From: Ohessyouella blattaphilus
GTDB taxonomy: Bacteria; Bacillota; Clostridia; Lachnospirales; Lachnospiraceae
NCBI RefSeq assembly: GCF_024721265.1
Contig: NZ_JAMXOC010000019.1
Coordinates: 1 to 63,727 of the forward strand
DNA: 63,727 bases
Direction of reading: 5' to 3'
The position numbers were made by a program, and so were the translations under genes. Below are positions 51,820-60,990 of this stretch, piece after piece; within the stretch, counting starts at the first letter, position 1, and every line of letters begins with the position of its first letter. Under the pieces are notes generated by a model that saw only the letters and a list, made by a program, of their open reading frames with translations, did no database searches and was not told the origin of the DNA.

Positions 51820-54800
51820 TTAATCTTTGGTTTCAGTTTTCTTTTTTGTTCGCTTTTTATAGATGATCGTGCCGGCAATAGCTCCGAACGAAAGGAGCAG
51901 TAGGATTGCCGGGAGTGGATTGTTGCTATCACCGGTTTCAACCTTTTTCTTTGTCTTTGGTGTCTCCGGTAACTCTTCATTGGTAAAACCGACTCCGGCT
52001 GAATTCTCGACGGTAATTGTTTCCCCGTCTTTTATGACTTCAAAATAATAAGAGCTGGTGTCCCGTTTATAACCATCTGGAGCTTTCTTTTCAACAACAA
52101 AGTAGCCGCCATATTCAAGGCTCTTCATTTCGTAAAGGCCATCGTTTAGTTCTTGCATAGTGCCAATTAGCTCATCATCTTGATTGTGTATCTTATCTTT
52201 ATTGGTATCGCGATAGACTTCAAAGATAGCACCACCAAGAGATGTTTTTGGATTACTTGCCGATACTTTGTGGAGCTGAACGATACCGATAATCATGGTG
52301 TTATCAATGGTTATTTCGAAGACTTGCTCGTTTTTATCAATGATAATAGAAACAGGATCCTTTAGAAGCACATAGCCTTCCGGAGCCTCTAGCTCTTTAA
52401 TAACCCAGGTTCCATAAGGAACGTTTTCAAAGCCAAAACGGCCATCCTTTCCGGATGTTGACAGGAGGATAGCATTCTCTTTTGTCAGTTCTTCTTCGGA
52501 CGGTTTAAAAAGGCCAAATAGAGTACCAGCTAGAGGCTTATCTTTGGCATCGACTTTTAGTCCTTTTACAGATCCGTATATTAGTTTGTTTTCGATCTCT
52601 TTATCATCGTTAAGGGAAATCTTTATTACATCTTGTGTCGGCTCGCCATAAGCGAATTCGAAGGGATATTCATCTTCGGAAATAACATAGTGGTTATCAG
52701 TAGCCACTTCTTTTACATAGTATTTGCCAAAAGGAATGTCTGTTTTAAAGGTGGCGAGGCCGTTGATCTCAACATATGCAATTTCGAGGAGTCCATCTGC
52801 TGGAATTATATTTCCGTCGGCGGCGACAAGATCTTCATCAGCGTACAAGCCGAAAGAAACATTTTGTAATTCTTCATTTATGCCGATGCCAAAGTCCTCA
52901 TTTTTCTCAAGAATCTTTTTAAGAGACACTTCGACTTTTTGCCTTATATTTTCAACAAGTTTGGCAGTTTCGGTAACAGCAACTTCTTGTCCGGCATACG
53001 AAAGAGTCACGTGGATTGGTTCGTTTTGTAGGACAAAGCCACTAGGGGCAGTTACTTCTTCGAGGCGATAAGCACCGAGATAGAGTTCTTTAGTGTGTAT
53101 ACAGCCACCCTTAGGAACGGTAACAGTATCAACAAGTTCATCTTTCCCGGATCTCGTTGTTCCATCTGGAGTGATGATATCTTCATCGGCAAAGATATTA
53201 AAAGTCGCACCTTCAAGGAGGTCAAGGTTATAGATGGGCTGATAGATGTCGTTATCATTCGATACACCAGCAAAGAGCTCGCCGATTTTAGTAATCTTGA
53301 TTTTGCCTTTTTGTGGGGCATTTTCTTTAACAACTTTAGTGATAGTCAGATCGCCTTCACTTTCTTTTCCGTCCTCTGTGATAGTAAACGGAACCGGTGT
53401 CTGGTCAAGAACATAACCGTAAGGAGCTTGTTCTTCTACAAGCGTGTAAGAGCCATATGGTAATTCTTCCGGGGTTAAAAGTTGTCCGGTGCTATCGGTA
53501 TAAAAGGTGTCAATTATAGTAAGGTTTGGATAGGTGGTTTTCATAGTGATGAGATTACCGTCGCTATCATAAAGCTTAAAGCCAGCACCGGCATAAGGTA
53601 TCGGCTTACCGGTTTCAGCATCTTGCTTAATAATCTTTACATAGCTTTTGAAAAGGGCATTATTTAAGATATACGGATATACTTTTCCGTTGGCAGAGAT
53701 AAAAACATCGAAGTCAGGGACAAATTCGTGTCCTTCAAGCCCCTTGATCTGATGAACCGTATAGATGCCGTAAGGCAAGTCTTTGGTGATAGCATAGCCG
53801 TTTTCATCAGTGGTAAGATGATCACGCTCCCTGTCTCTAGCATCTTTATAGGAGCCGGATTTTTTAAGGAACACCTCAAATTCGGCGTTAGATTCTGGAG
53901 TGTCGATTCCCGTCTTACCATCATCGGCATGCTTGACAATGGCGACGCGACCAAGAATGACTTCTTCGACGACGGTGTTTTTAGTATTGTTATATTCTAT
54001 GGTATAAAGCTTTGCCTCGGAACCGATCTTATAACTGGTGGAATTTAAGAGATAACCCTCACTAGGAGTAATTTCCTTAATGCTCCAATTCTCACCACAG
54101 ATATAATATTTTGTTGTGAAGTTACCGTTCTTATCGGTAGTGTAGGTATCTATTAGCTTTTCGCCTTGGTAGATTCCGTATATAGCACCTTCTAAAGTGG
54201 CATCGCCTTGTGAAGAACCGGTTACACTATCTTTTTTCGCTACTTCTACGCGGAATTTTTTCAAGCGATTTTCAAAAGAAACAGTAGTGGTTTTACCGGC
54301 GACAATCTGAATGGTTTTTGCTTCGTTATTCGCGTAGCGTTCTTCCATCTGTTCGGTAATGGTATAGGCTCCCGGTTTTAAGTCGGCTAAAAAGATTTGG
54401 CCGTTTTTATCTGTAGTAACAATCTTATCTATACCGTTACCGGTGAGTTTAAAACGTAGACCGGAGACAATGCCATCTTCGGAAGTCTTTAGAAGTTTGA
54501 GCTTTCCGTAAGGAGCTTTTACTTTTAAGCCAGCACTGATACCTGCAACATTCTCAACACCGATTACGACGTCTTGTACATAGGGACTACCGCAAGCAAT
54601 CAACTTGGAGCTTTCAGTAACTTTAGGGATGTTGTGTTTCGTCATATTGATAGCAATCTCACCGTTAAAGCCTTCCGTCGAAGCTAAGGTTAAGTTGTTC
54701 CCTGATTTTGTTATTGCGATGCGATTATCAGTGCTAGTGACATTAAAGTTATTAAGGCAAGTATTGGTATCACTAATGGTTTTAGAATATTTGCTGCCAT

Positions 54801-55443
54801 CCCAAGTGAGTTCTTGGACGCTGCCGGTAAACGAAGGTGTGCGACCGTAATTTGCCATATAGCCGGAAATGCGGTTGTAGTTTTCCCTGATTTCCGGATT
54901 ATAGTTGTTGGAACAGATGGCATCAATAATGGTGCCGTTATGACAAGCATAGTTACCACTGGTATAGCGACAACCGGCAACAAGTTCCCATATAATGAAT
55001 TGAGTGGCAACCCAGCGTTCACCATCGGTACCAGTAAGGGCACCATAGTTGCCTTGGTAGCCATAAAGAAGAGCGAGGCGAATACCTTGCTTTTGTCCTT
55101 CGCTTAAATTGTTCCAAGCTTCTGAGGAATTAAGGGTTAGCTGATCACCGGGATTAACGGGAGTTCCCGGTTGAATGCAAAAGGCAGTAGAGCCACTGGC
55201 ATACATTCGCATAATCTGTTTGCCGGCAGCGTCACCATAAGCGTCATGATAACCGTTAACACTAAAGCCTCGAATCCACTTGATGTTACCGCCACCTGTT
55301 TTTGGTACATAGGTGAAAGAAATACTTACCGTATTAGCAGCCTTTGTATCAATACTAGTAGTTGAAAAGATGGAGAAGAAGATCGCCATAATCAGTAGAA
55401 CTGAGAGGATGCGTCTTTTTCTCGTTGATAATACTTGATTCAT
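51820..55443 (-). CDS. Cell-wall surface adhesin with thioester and Cna-B domains
   Basis: This 1207-aa protein has a signal peptide (ILSVLLIMAIFFSIFSTT, cleavage near TKAA) and a thioester-type domain (FCIQPGTPVNPG with later ATQFIIWELVAG; Cys-Gln). About eight SpaA/Cna-B repeats follow, each ending in forms such as LPYGIYTVHQIKGLEG or VPYGTWVIKELEAPEGYVL. The C-terminal anchor is LPETPKTKKKVETGD then a membrane helix (PAILLLLSFGAIAGTIIY) and basic tail, resembling a sortase substrate. It probably promotes contact between mating cells or host adhesion. ATG 55443 follows GGAGG. Confidence 0.9.
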   Translation of the reverse strand: MNQVLSTRKRRILSVLLIMAIFFSIFSTTSIDTKAANTVSISFTYVPKTGGGNIKWIRGFSVNGYHDAYGDAAGKQIMRMYASGSTAFCIQPGTPVNPGDQLTLNSSEAWNNLSEGQKQGIRLALLYGYQGNYGALTGTDGERWVATQFIIWELVAGCRYTSGNYACHNGTIIDAICSNNYNPEIRENYNRISGYMANYGRTPSFTGSVQELTWDGSKYSKTISDTNTCLNNFNVTSTDNRIAITKSGNNLTLASTEGFNGEIAINMTKHNIPKVTESSKLIACGSPYVQDVVIGVENVAGISAGLKVKAPYGKLKLLKTSEDGIVSGLRFKLTGNGIDKIVTTDKNGQIFLADLKPGAYTITEQMEERYANNEAKTIQIVAGKTTTVSFENRLKKFRVEVAKKDSVTGSSQGDATLEGAIYGIYQGEKLIDTYTTDKNGNFTTKYYICGENWSIKEITPSEGYLLNSTSYKIGSEAKLYTIEYNNTKNTVVEEVILGRVAIVKHADDGKTGIDTPESNAEFEVFLKKSGSYKDARDRERDHLTTDENGYAITKDLPYGIYTVHQIKGLEGHEFVPDFDVFISANGKVYPYILNNALFKSYVKIIKQDAETGKPIPYAGAGFKLYDSDGNLITMKTTYPNLTIIDTFYTDSTGQLLTPEELPYGSYTLVEEQAPYGYVLDQTPVPFTITEDGKESEGDLTITKVVKENAPQKGKIKITKIGELFAGVSNDNDIYQPIYNLDLLEGATFNIFADEDIITPDGTTRSGKDELVDTVTVPKGGCIHTKELYLGAYRLEEVTAPSGFVLQNEPIHVTLSYAGQEVAVTETAKLVENIRQKVEVSLKKILEKNEDFGIGINEELQNVSFGLYADEDLVAADGNIIPADGLLEIAYVEINGLATFKTDIPFGKYYVKEVATDNHYVISEDEYPFEFAYGEPTQDVIKISLNDDKEIENKLIYGSVKGLKVDAKDKPLAGTLFGLFKPSEEELTKENAILLSTSGKDGRFGFENVPYGTWVIKELEAPEGYVLLKDPVSIIIDKNEQVFEITIDNTMIIGIVQLHKVSASNPKTSLGGAIFEVYRDTNKDKIHNQDDELIGTMQELNDGLYEMKSLEYGGYFVVEKKAPDGYKRDTSSYYFEVIKDGETITVENSAGVGFTNEELPETPKTKKKVETGDSNNPLPAILLLLSFGAIAGTIIYKKRTKKKTETKD

Positions 55444-55499
55444 TGAGTTACCTCCATTTTTGGACATGAAAAAAGCCCTTCACTAATAGTGAGGACAGT

Positions 55500-55620
55500 T
55501 ACGTTGCTTATTAAAGTTGTAGATACCTATATACCAGCCGAAGTTTTCTTCTTCGGCTAAGTTAGCTGGTAATCTTTAAGGGTTGGGGTGTGGGGAAGGG
55601 AAAGCTAAAAAAGCAGCTCT
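55500..55620. other. Hairpin between adhesin and parB genes
   Basis: AGCCGAAG and CTTCGGCT form a perfect 8-bp hairpin near 55536-55558, nested in ACCAGC/GCTGGT. No T-run follows it on the minus strand. It may be a leader element of the adhesin mRNA or an RNA-processing site. Confidence 0.4.
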
Positions 55621-55625
55621 TAACC

Positions 55626-56588
55626 TTATCGTTCTCGATCCGGAGAACTGCGAGCTCGATGTTTTGCATAATGCTCGAGAGCCTGGATGATATACTCCTC
55701 TCGTTTGGACGCAGTGAGAGCCGGCGGAAGGAGTTTGGCAATCCGTTCATCTCGCAGAATAAGTTTTTCCTTTTGATTGGGTTTTTCTTCCGACATAATT
55801 AAGTTGATAACTTCCGGTGTGAGCTTTTCTTCTGTGGATAAAGAACGCATCTTGAGAGCTTGTGCGTGAGACGGGGTGCATTGGTAGATGTCAATACACT
55901 GGTGAAGATCTTGTTGCCGAAACATAGGGAGATAAGACAGCTCTACTGCCGGGCGAAGAGCAATCTGGCCTTCGTCAACAAGGTTTAGAAGCTCGGGGAT
56001 GAGTTCTGTAAGGCGGATATACTTTCTGACTTGTTCATGGCTTTCGCCGGTTTGTTCAGCGAGTATTTGCCGAGATTTTTTGTTTTCTAACTTGTGCAAC
56101 ACTGTTGCACAAGTTAAATCCACTCGCTTACCCTGTCTTTTCATAGCGTCAAGACGCATCTTATAAGCAAAGGCCTTTTCACTTGGGAGAATAGTGGTGC
56201 GCTGAAAATTGCTTTCTACCATAAGAACCGTAGCAGCGTCTTTATCAAGTTCTACCACTTCTGAACGTAATGAGCTAAAGCCAGCAAGTTCACAGGCTCT
56301 TTTTCTTCGATGCCCGGAGATGATCTCAAACCGCCCATTTTCTTTCGGCCGGATAGTAGCAGGAGTAAGAACGCCATGCTCCTTGACACTTTCAACAAGG
56401 TTTAGCATGTCCTCATCGTCCTTTACTTTATAGGGATGCTTTGGAAAGTCATCGATTAGCTCGAGAGGGATATCCTTTATTTTACTGAGCTTGTCATCGT
56501 CGCGTTGTTCCTGAGAACTGAAGAGGTCATTGAAGGAAGGGAGTCCTAAGGAATCATCGTTCTTGTTCTTTGCTTCTTTCTCTGCCAT
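55626..56588 (-). CDS. parB: ParB-family partition protein
   Basis: This 320-aa protein has a ParB/Srx N-terminal domain with VLTPATIRPKENGRFEIISG and HRRKRACELAG, an HTH region (QILAEQTGESHEQVRKYIRL), and a C-terminal helical part. It probably acts with ParA to stabilise the excised circular ICE. Start after AGGAGG; it overlaps the end of parA by 35 nt. Confidence 0.9.
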   Translation of the reverse strand: MAEKEAKNKNDDSLGLPSFNDLFSSQEQRDDDKLSKIKDIPLELIDDFPKHPYKVKDDEDMLNLVESVKEHGVLTPATIRPKENGRFEIISGHRRKRACELAGFSSLRSEVVELDKDAATVLMVESNFQRTTILPSEKAFAYKMRLDAMKRQGKRVDLTCATVLHKLENKKSRQILAEQTGESHEQVRKYIRLTELIPELLNLVDEGQIALRPAVELSYLPMFRQQDLHQCIDIYQCTPSHAQALKMRSLSTEEKLTPEVINLIMSEEKPNQKEKLILRDERIAKLLPPALTASKREEYIIQALEHYAKHRARSSPDRER

Positions 56589-57363
56589 GAAGGACCTCCT
56601 TTGTCAAAGATTCATAAGCTATAGCGACGGGGCTATAAGCTTTGTAAGCGTAGATGCTTTTACCTTGGCTGACGCTTTCAGCAACTTTTACGCCCATTGG
56701 AATTTGGGAATTAAAGATATGAATATGCGTTCCGTAATTCTCACGCAAGAATCCGATTACTTGACGCGAAAGATTAGTACGCCCGTCTACTAATGTTAGG
56801 ACCACTCCTTCGATGGATAAGTTAGGTTTAATGTTTCGTTTTACATCATGAATGGTTCGTAGGAGCTGAGTCATTCCTTTGGCCGGCAAGTATTGAGCCT
56901 GTACTGGGATAATGACGCTGTCAGCGGCTACAAGTGAATTGATGGTCAGCATTCCAAGAGCCGGAGGGCAGTCAATTAAGACATAGTCATAATTGTCTTT
57001 AACATCAGCAATCGTATTCTTTAGGATAGCCTCCCGGCACATAGCATTTACTAAGTGTAGCTCTGTAGCACTTAAGTCAATGTTTGCCGGTAAGAGATCA
57101 ATGCCTTCTTCGTGATGAAGAATTGCGGACTCGATCGTAGTAGCTTGAGAAGTATCTGAGATAAGAAGATTTGCTAAAGTGGAGTCAAGTTCATCAGGTT
57201 GCTTCCAGCCAAGAGAGGCGGTCGTGTCTGATTGTGGATCCATGTCACAGATAAGGACTTTCTTACCTTGATTTGCAAGACCGATACCGAGGTTAATAGT
57301 AGTGGTGGTCTTGCCGACGCCGCCTTTTTGATTACAGACGGCTATTACTTTTGCTTGTTTCAA
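56554..57363 (-). CDS. parA: ParA/Soj-family partition ATPase
   Basis: This 269-aa protein has a deviant Walker A (CNQKGGVGKTTTTINLG), CDMDPQSDTTASLGW and VLIDCPPALGMLTINSL. It forms the ATPase half of the partition pair with ParB. AAGGTGA precedes the ATG. It is co-transcribed with parB. Confidence 0.93.
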   Translation of the reverse strand: MKQAKVIAVCNQKGGVGKTTTTINLGIGLANQGKKVLICDMDPQSDTTASLGWKQPDELDSTLANLLISDTSQATTIESAILHHEEGIDLLPANIDLSATELHLVNAMCREAILKNTIADVKDNYDYVLIDCPPALGMLTINSLVAADSVIIPVQAQYLPAKGMTQLLRTIHDVKRNIKPNLSIEGVVLTLVDGRTNLSRQVIGFLRENYGTHIHIFNSQIPMGVKVAESVSQGKSIYAYKAYSPVAIAYESLTKEVLHGRERSKEQER

Positions 57364-57383
57364 TTAATCACCTTCTTTCATAG

Positions 57384-57411
57384 AAAAAGCCACCGGCGTA
57401 ATTGCCGATGA
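57384..57411 (-). terminator. Terminator after the 51-aa gene
   Basis: CATCGGC and GCCGGTG pair on the minus strand, followed by GCTTTTTC. Confidence 0.75.
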
Positions 57412-57426
57412 CTATGTAAGGTATTG

Positions 57427-57582
57427 CTATTTCATTTGCTTATAAAGTTTCAAGATAAGTTCATCAACGGCATCGGTGTAGCGCCCCTGACTAATAAGGT
57501 GATTTTTGAATTCAATAAGGCCTTCAATAATACGCTTTAGATCTTCGTAGGAATATTGGATGTGGTATTTGCGTTTGAACAT
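57427..57582 (-). CDS. 51-aa small ICE protein
   Basis: MFKRKYHIQYSYEDLKRIIE, then GLIEFKNHLISQGRYTDAVD. This form occurs widely in Tn1549-like elements as a short helical protein. GAGGGGG precedes the ATG. It resembles 43480-43677 and the truncated gene at 61409. Function unknown. Confidence 0.7.
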   Translation of the reverse strand: MFKRKYHIQYSYEDLKRIIEGLIEFKNHLISQGRYTDAVDELILKLYKQMK

Positions 57583-57665
57583 AGCGGCACCCCCTCGTAA
57601 TAAGCATAATTAATTACGGACAGTCAGGCAAAGGTGTAATGGAAGATAAGAGTAGTGATATACAT

Positions 57666-57839
57666 TTAATTTGCACTTTCATGTGCATAAGCTAATTTAA
57701 GTGCATAAATAGCGACACCACTGCTACATAGAGCAAGAGTTGCTACTGCAGCTGGCCATCCATCCAGCGAGATATTAAATTGAGTATTTCTCAATAAAGT
57801 AGGTATATTTTCAACCAGTTCGATAAATTCTTTTTTCAT
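57666..57839 (-). CDS. 57-aa single-span membrane peptide
   Basis: The peptide begins MKKEFIELVENIPTLL. Its membrane segment is WPAAVATLALCSSGVAIYAL followed by KLAYA. AGGAGG precedes ATG 57839. It diverges from the RHH/WYL-HEPN operon and shares its upstream region. It may be a component of that system (anchor or toxin) or an independent type I-like toxin. Confidence 0.55.
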   Translation of the reverse strand: MKKEFIELVENIPTLLRNTQFNISLDGWPAAVATLALCSSGVAIYALKLAYAHESAN

Positions 57840-57921
57840 AGTTTTCCTCCTATAAATGCAAAAAGTTGTTATAAATACATTGTAAAAGACGCTAGACAAT
57901 AATAAAAGTGGTGGTATTTCT

Positions 57922-57989
57922 TTTTAAACGACCCCTATATTTATTATAAATACAATGATATAATTAAAAAAAAGCATTTTAACGACCCC
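57922..57989 (+). promoter_or_regulatory. Promoter with paired repeats before the RHH/WYL gene
   Basis: The repeats TTTTAAACGACCCC (57922-57935) and TTTTAACGACCCC (57977-57989) flank a TATAAT box at 57959-57964. The second repeat lies just upstream of the GGGAGGG ribosome site. They are likely operators for the ribbon-helix-helix protein encoded next. Confidence 0.55.
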
Positions 57990-58007
57990 AAAAAGGGAGG
58001 GCGCGAA

Positions 58008-59051
58008 ATGAGTGACTTAGAAAAAATAAATATTTATATTCCCAAAAACATTGTGCAAGTGATAGATAGCGATGCAACTATGTTTGAGATATACAAGAAA
58101 GACGGTAAGACAATTAATAAAAATCGTTTTTTGAGCCTATTGCTTATTGGGTATTACGAAGTCTATGCGTCTAAATTAAAAAAGACGTATGATGCGATAA
58201 TAAAAGAAATTGATACAGCTCCATATGAAGAAACGATAATAGTTGCAGATAGTATAGTGAGAAAGGTTTTTTTACCAGAGGTTCCATCAAGAAAGGGAAA
58301 AAACTTTATTAGTAGAGCATTAAAACCAACAAAAGAAACGGAAAATATAGTCCGTAATATAAAAATGGAGGTTGGTCCACAGGATTCCTTATCAGGATAT
58401 TTATGTAGAATGATAATGAGTTATTGTGAAATGCCATTTAGTGAAAGAGAAAGAGTTATTTTTAAGATGAATTATGACCGGCTTTCGGCGGCATGTCAAA
58501 GGAAAGAGGCGGTCAGTTTTTCTACTATTTGGAATAAAGAAAAAATATACGACGTAAAGCCATATAAAGTAGTAGTAGGTCAAGAAGAGTTGTTTAATTA
58601 TTTGATTTGTATGGTATTAAATAAAGCCACTGGCATTCAAGAAAGTCGTTCATTTAGATTGAATCGTATTTGCGGAGTAAACTATGGAAAAACCAAAGAA
58701 GAAATATCAGATAAAATAAAAAATTTCCTGGATAAAATGATGAAATATGGTCCGCAATATTCAATTAATGACAATGAGAAAACATACGTTAAGTTAACAG
58801 AAGATGGGAAACGATCATATAACAGAATTTATTATGGTCGACCACAGTATGAAGAAATAATCGAGAAATCAGATGGAAGCTATTATTGCTTTAGTTGTTC
58901 GAAGGATCAAATATTTCTTTACTTTAGGCGCTTTGTAGGAAATGAGGCGGAGATAATAGCACCACAGAGCCAGCGCATTAGAATGAAAGAGTTTCATAAA
59001 AAATCCCTTGAGGTATATGAGAAATTAAATGAGGAGGATGCGGATGAATAA
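58008..59051 (+). CDS. Ribbon-helix-helix / WYL-like regulator
   Basis: The N-terminus of this 347-aa protein (EKINIYIPKNIVQVIDSDAT, with NKNRFLSLLLIGYYEVY) looks like a ribbon-helix-helix DNA binder. Residues about 185-232 (VKPYKVVVGQEELFNYLICM, then SRSFRLNRICGVNYG) resemble a WYL ligand-sensing domain. WYL regulators commonly control defence loci, and RHH-WYL proteins accompany type VI-D CRISPR effectors. It overlaps the HEPN gene by 8 nt. GGGAGGG precedes the ATG. Likely role: autoregulator and sensor of the pair. Confidence 0.6.
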   Translation: MSDLEKINIYIPKNIVQVIDSDATMFEIYKKDGKTINKNRFLSLLLIGYYEVYASKLKKTYDAIIKEIDTAPYEETIIVADSIVRKVFLPEVPSRKGKNFISRALKPTKETENIVRNIKMEVGPQDSLSGYLCRMIMSYCEMPFSERERVIFKMNYDRLSAACQRKEAVSFSTIWNKEKIYDVKPYKVVVGQEELFNYLICMVLNKATGIQESRSFRLNRICGVNYGKTKEEISDKIKNFLDKMMKYGPQYSINDNEKTYVKLTEDGKRSYNRIYYGRPQYEEIIEKSDGSYYCFSCSKDQIFLYFRRFVGNEAEIIAPQSQRIRMKEFHKKSLEVYEKLNEEDADE

Positions 59052-60756
59052 TTCAAAGCTATATGAAAAAAGGATGCTTTTTGATGGCTTGAATAAGATT
59101 AAGCATTTACGAGATGCATGGGAAATAGAAAAGCCAAATCATAGAGAAGTGGGAATACTTTTTCGTTTTGGATATGACGATTACGAAGAGTATCAATTTA
59201 TTATAAACGAAAGCAGGGCGAAATCCTTTGACATGCTCAAAGGAATAATCTTAGAATTATTGACCATATACAAGCTGTCGGTTCAGCATGTTCCTATTTA
59301 TTGTGGGTCTTGCAGAATGGTTAATTCAAACGGGATAGAAAAACCATATTTTATTCGCCAAGACAGGGATGAGGGAATTTTAGCTTTTGTTCTTAAAATG
59401 AATGGTAAAAACGTGTTATATATTTTTAAGGAATACGGGATAAAAAATTATTTACCTGAAGAGATGGTGATTGAGCTGGTGAAAAAGTATTCGGCAGATG
59501 ACTATGCTTATATTGCGTATGCCGAAGATAAGGCTTACTCTGACCAACTTAATCATAATAATGATGAGAAGGATCATTCTAGAGGGACTAGCGTGTTTTC
59601 TTTGAAGTATTTTTTCGAGCAGGTATTTGGTGGGGAAGAATATAGTATTTTTTCGAGTTATTTGAAGCAATATATGGATAAAGTAGAATCCTATTTTGGT
59701 GTGAGGATAGTAAGGAGTTTGGTTCCTAATACTCTGTATAGTTTTAAACAAATTGCTAGAGCAAGAATTCTTGCATTTGATTATAAGCATTCTTTTGAAA
59801 AAGGAAAAATGGAAATAAGTATTTCGGATAATTTAAAAAAGAAAATAGATAGCCAGTTTCTAGAAGACAGTTTTTTCGAGAGCATTCTAGGAGATAAAAG
59901 CTATGCTCTTTGCTTTTTGACGGCTGAGTGGCTATATAGTTCTTTAAATGAGGCTGAGAATATTGATCTCACATCGATTGCAATGGGATACTTTAAGGCC
60001 ATTGAGCAGTTTCTTTTTTTATTTATATCGTGTCAAACTAAGGAAAGAAAGAATAAAGGGAAGACCATTTATAATAATAGAAAGGATGCGCATATTGAAT
60101 TAACGGATGAATTCATGAATTCTGAAAAAGAACAGATTTCACTTGGCGTTATGACCGGCTTTTTGAGATTTGAGGGGAATAAAGATCTAATAAAAGCCGA
60201 AATTAGAGAGGATGTTTTTATCTTAATTAGGAAGTTGCTAAATAATGTTAAGTTATTGCGGAATGGTTTTTTTCATAAGGATAACTTACTAAACTGGGAA
60301 ACCGTTAATGAAGCACGAGATTTAGCTTATCTCGTGCTATACTTCCTGCTGGGAGCATACACTTTTGACGACAATGATAAGAAAACTTTAGGAATTCCTG
60401 CAAAAAATATAAGATCAGATTATAATGAGCTATGTAAGTATATAAACAGAAGAGTAGCTGAAAGAGACAAGTTGGATGAAGTTCCTATATTCTATATAAC
60501 AGATAATGAGGGCACAAAAGAGGCAATGCTTCCGTGTTGGGATGATTTAGTCACGTATGACGCATATGGAAATCCAGTTTATTCTGGAATATATTTTAGG
60601 AATATAGGAGAGAAGAATACATACAACCTTGTTTATGATCATAATAATTTGCCGAAGGAAATAATAGAGGGGACATTAAGAATTGTTTCACCGGAGCGAA
60701 TTGAATGCATTAAATCGGAAAAAAAGGTATTTGAGGAGGGTGTATTTTTATTATAA
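59044..60756 (+). CDS. HEPN-motif protein, putative ribonuclease effector
   Basis: A 570-aa protein. Near residue 406, LLNNVKLLRNGFFHKDNLLN contains the RX4H motif (RNGFFH) of HEPN ribonucleases in the expected helical setting, followed by EARDLAYLVLYFLLGAY. The N-terminal 300 residues are unrecognised. The C-terminal 110 residues are beta-rich (VPIFYITDNEG; PVYSGIYFRNIG). ATG 59044 follows GAGGAGG and overlaps the RHH/WYL stop. One HEPN motif implies dimerisation. Most HEPN proteins in defence loci cut RNA; activity here is inferred. Confidence 0.55.
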   Translation: MNNSKLYEKRMLFDGLNKIKHLRDAWEIEKPNHREVGILFRFGYDDYEEYQFIINESRAKSFDMLKGIILELLTIYKLSVQHVPIYCGSCRMVNSNGIEKPYFIRQDRDEGILAFVLKMNGKNVLYIFKEYGIKNYLPEEMVIELVKKYSADDYAYIAYAEDKAYSDQLNHNNDEKDHSRGTSVFSLKYFFEQVFGGEEYSIFSSYLKQYMDKVESYFGVRIVRSLVPNTLYSFKQIARARILAFDYKHSFEKGKMEISISDNLKKKIDSQFLEDSFFESILGDKSYALCFLTAEWLYSSLNEAENIDLTSIAMGYFKAIEQFLFLFISCQTKERKNKGKTIYNNRKDAHIELTDEFMNSEKEQISLGVMTGFLRFEGNKDLIKAEIREDVFILIRKLLNNVKLLRNGFFHKDNLLNWETVNEARDLAYLVLYFLLGAYTFDDNDKKTLGIPAKNIRSDYNELCKYINRRVAERDKLDEVPIFYITDNEGTKEAMLPCWDDLVTYDAYGNPVYSGIYFRNIGEKNTYNLVYDHNNLPKEIIEGTLRIVSPERIECIKSEKKVFEEGVFLL

Positions 60757-60990
60757 AAGTCAACTCTGCAACACTATTTTTTACCCATTCTGCTAATAGG
60801 TGTGGAACCTTCGCGGATCGGCGGATTTTTCTGCTAATAGTTCTGCTAATATGACATCAAAAACGAGGTGAGTTTTCGTAGTTTTATGCACAACTCAGTG
60901 AATTTGCGAACGTTCGATTTTACTGATGTTTTAGGGCCTGAAGATGTCTGGTGATGTCAAACGATGTGACACGACTTTCCGCTTCAGGCT
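60757..60990. repeat. ICE right end with CTGCTAAT arm-like repeats
   Basis: TGCTAAT, preceded by TC/C, occurs at 60791, 60832 and 60844, echoing the TTTGCTAAT copies at the left end. No gene is present in this 234-bp terminus. A run of GATGT/GATGTG motifs occurs at 60940-60970. Confidence 0.6.

Noticed and set aside
57600-60757. Type VI-D CRISPR locus, because of the RHH/WYL and HEPN proteins
   Set aside because: No repeat-spacer array was seen and the HEPN protein has one RX4H motif, not the two expected for Cas13.
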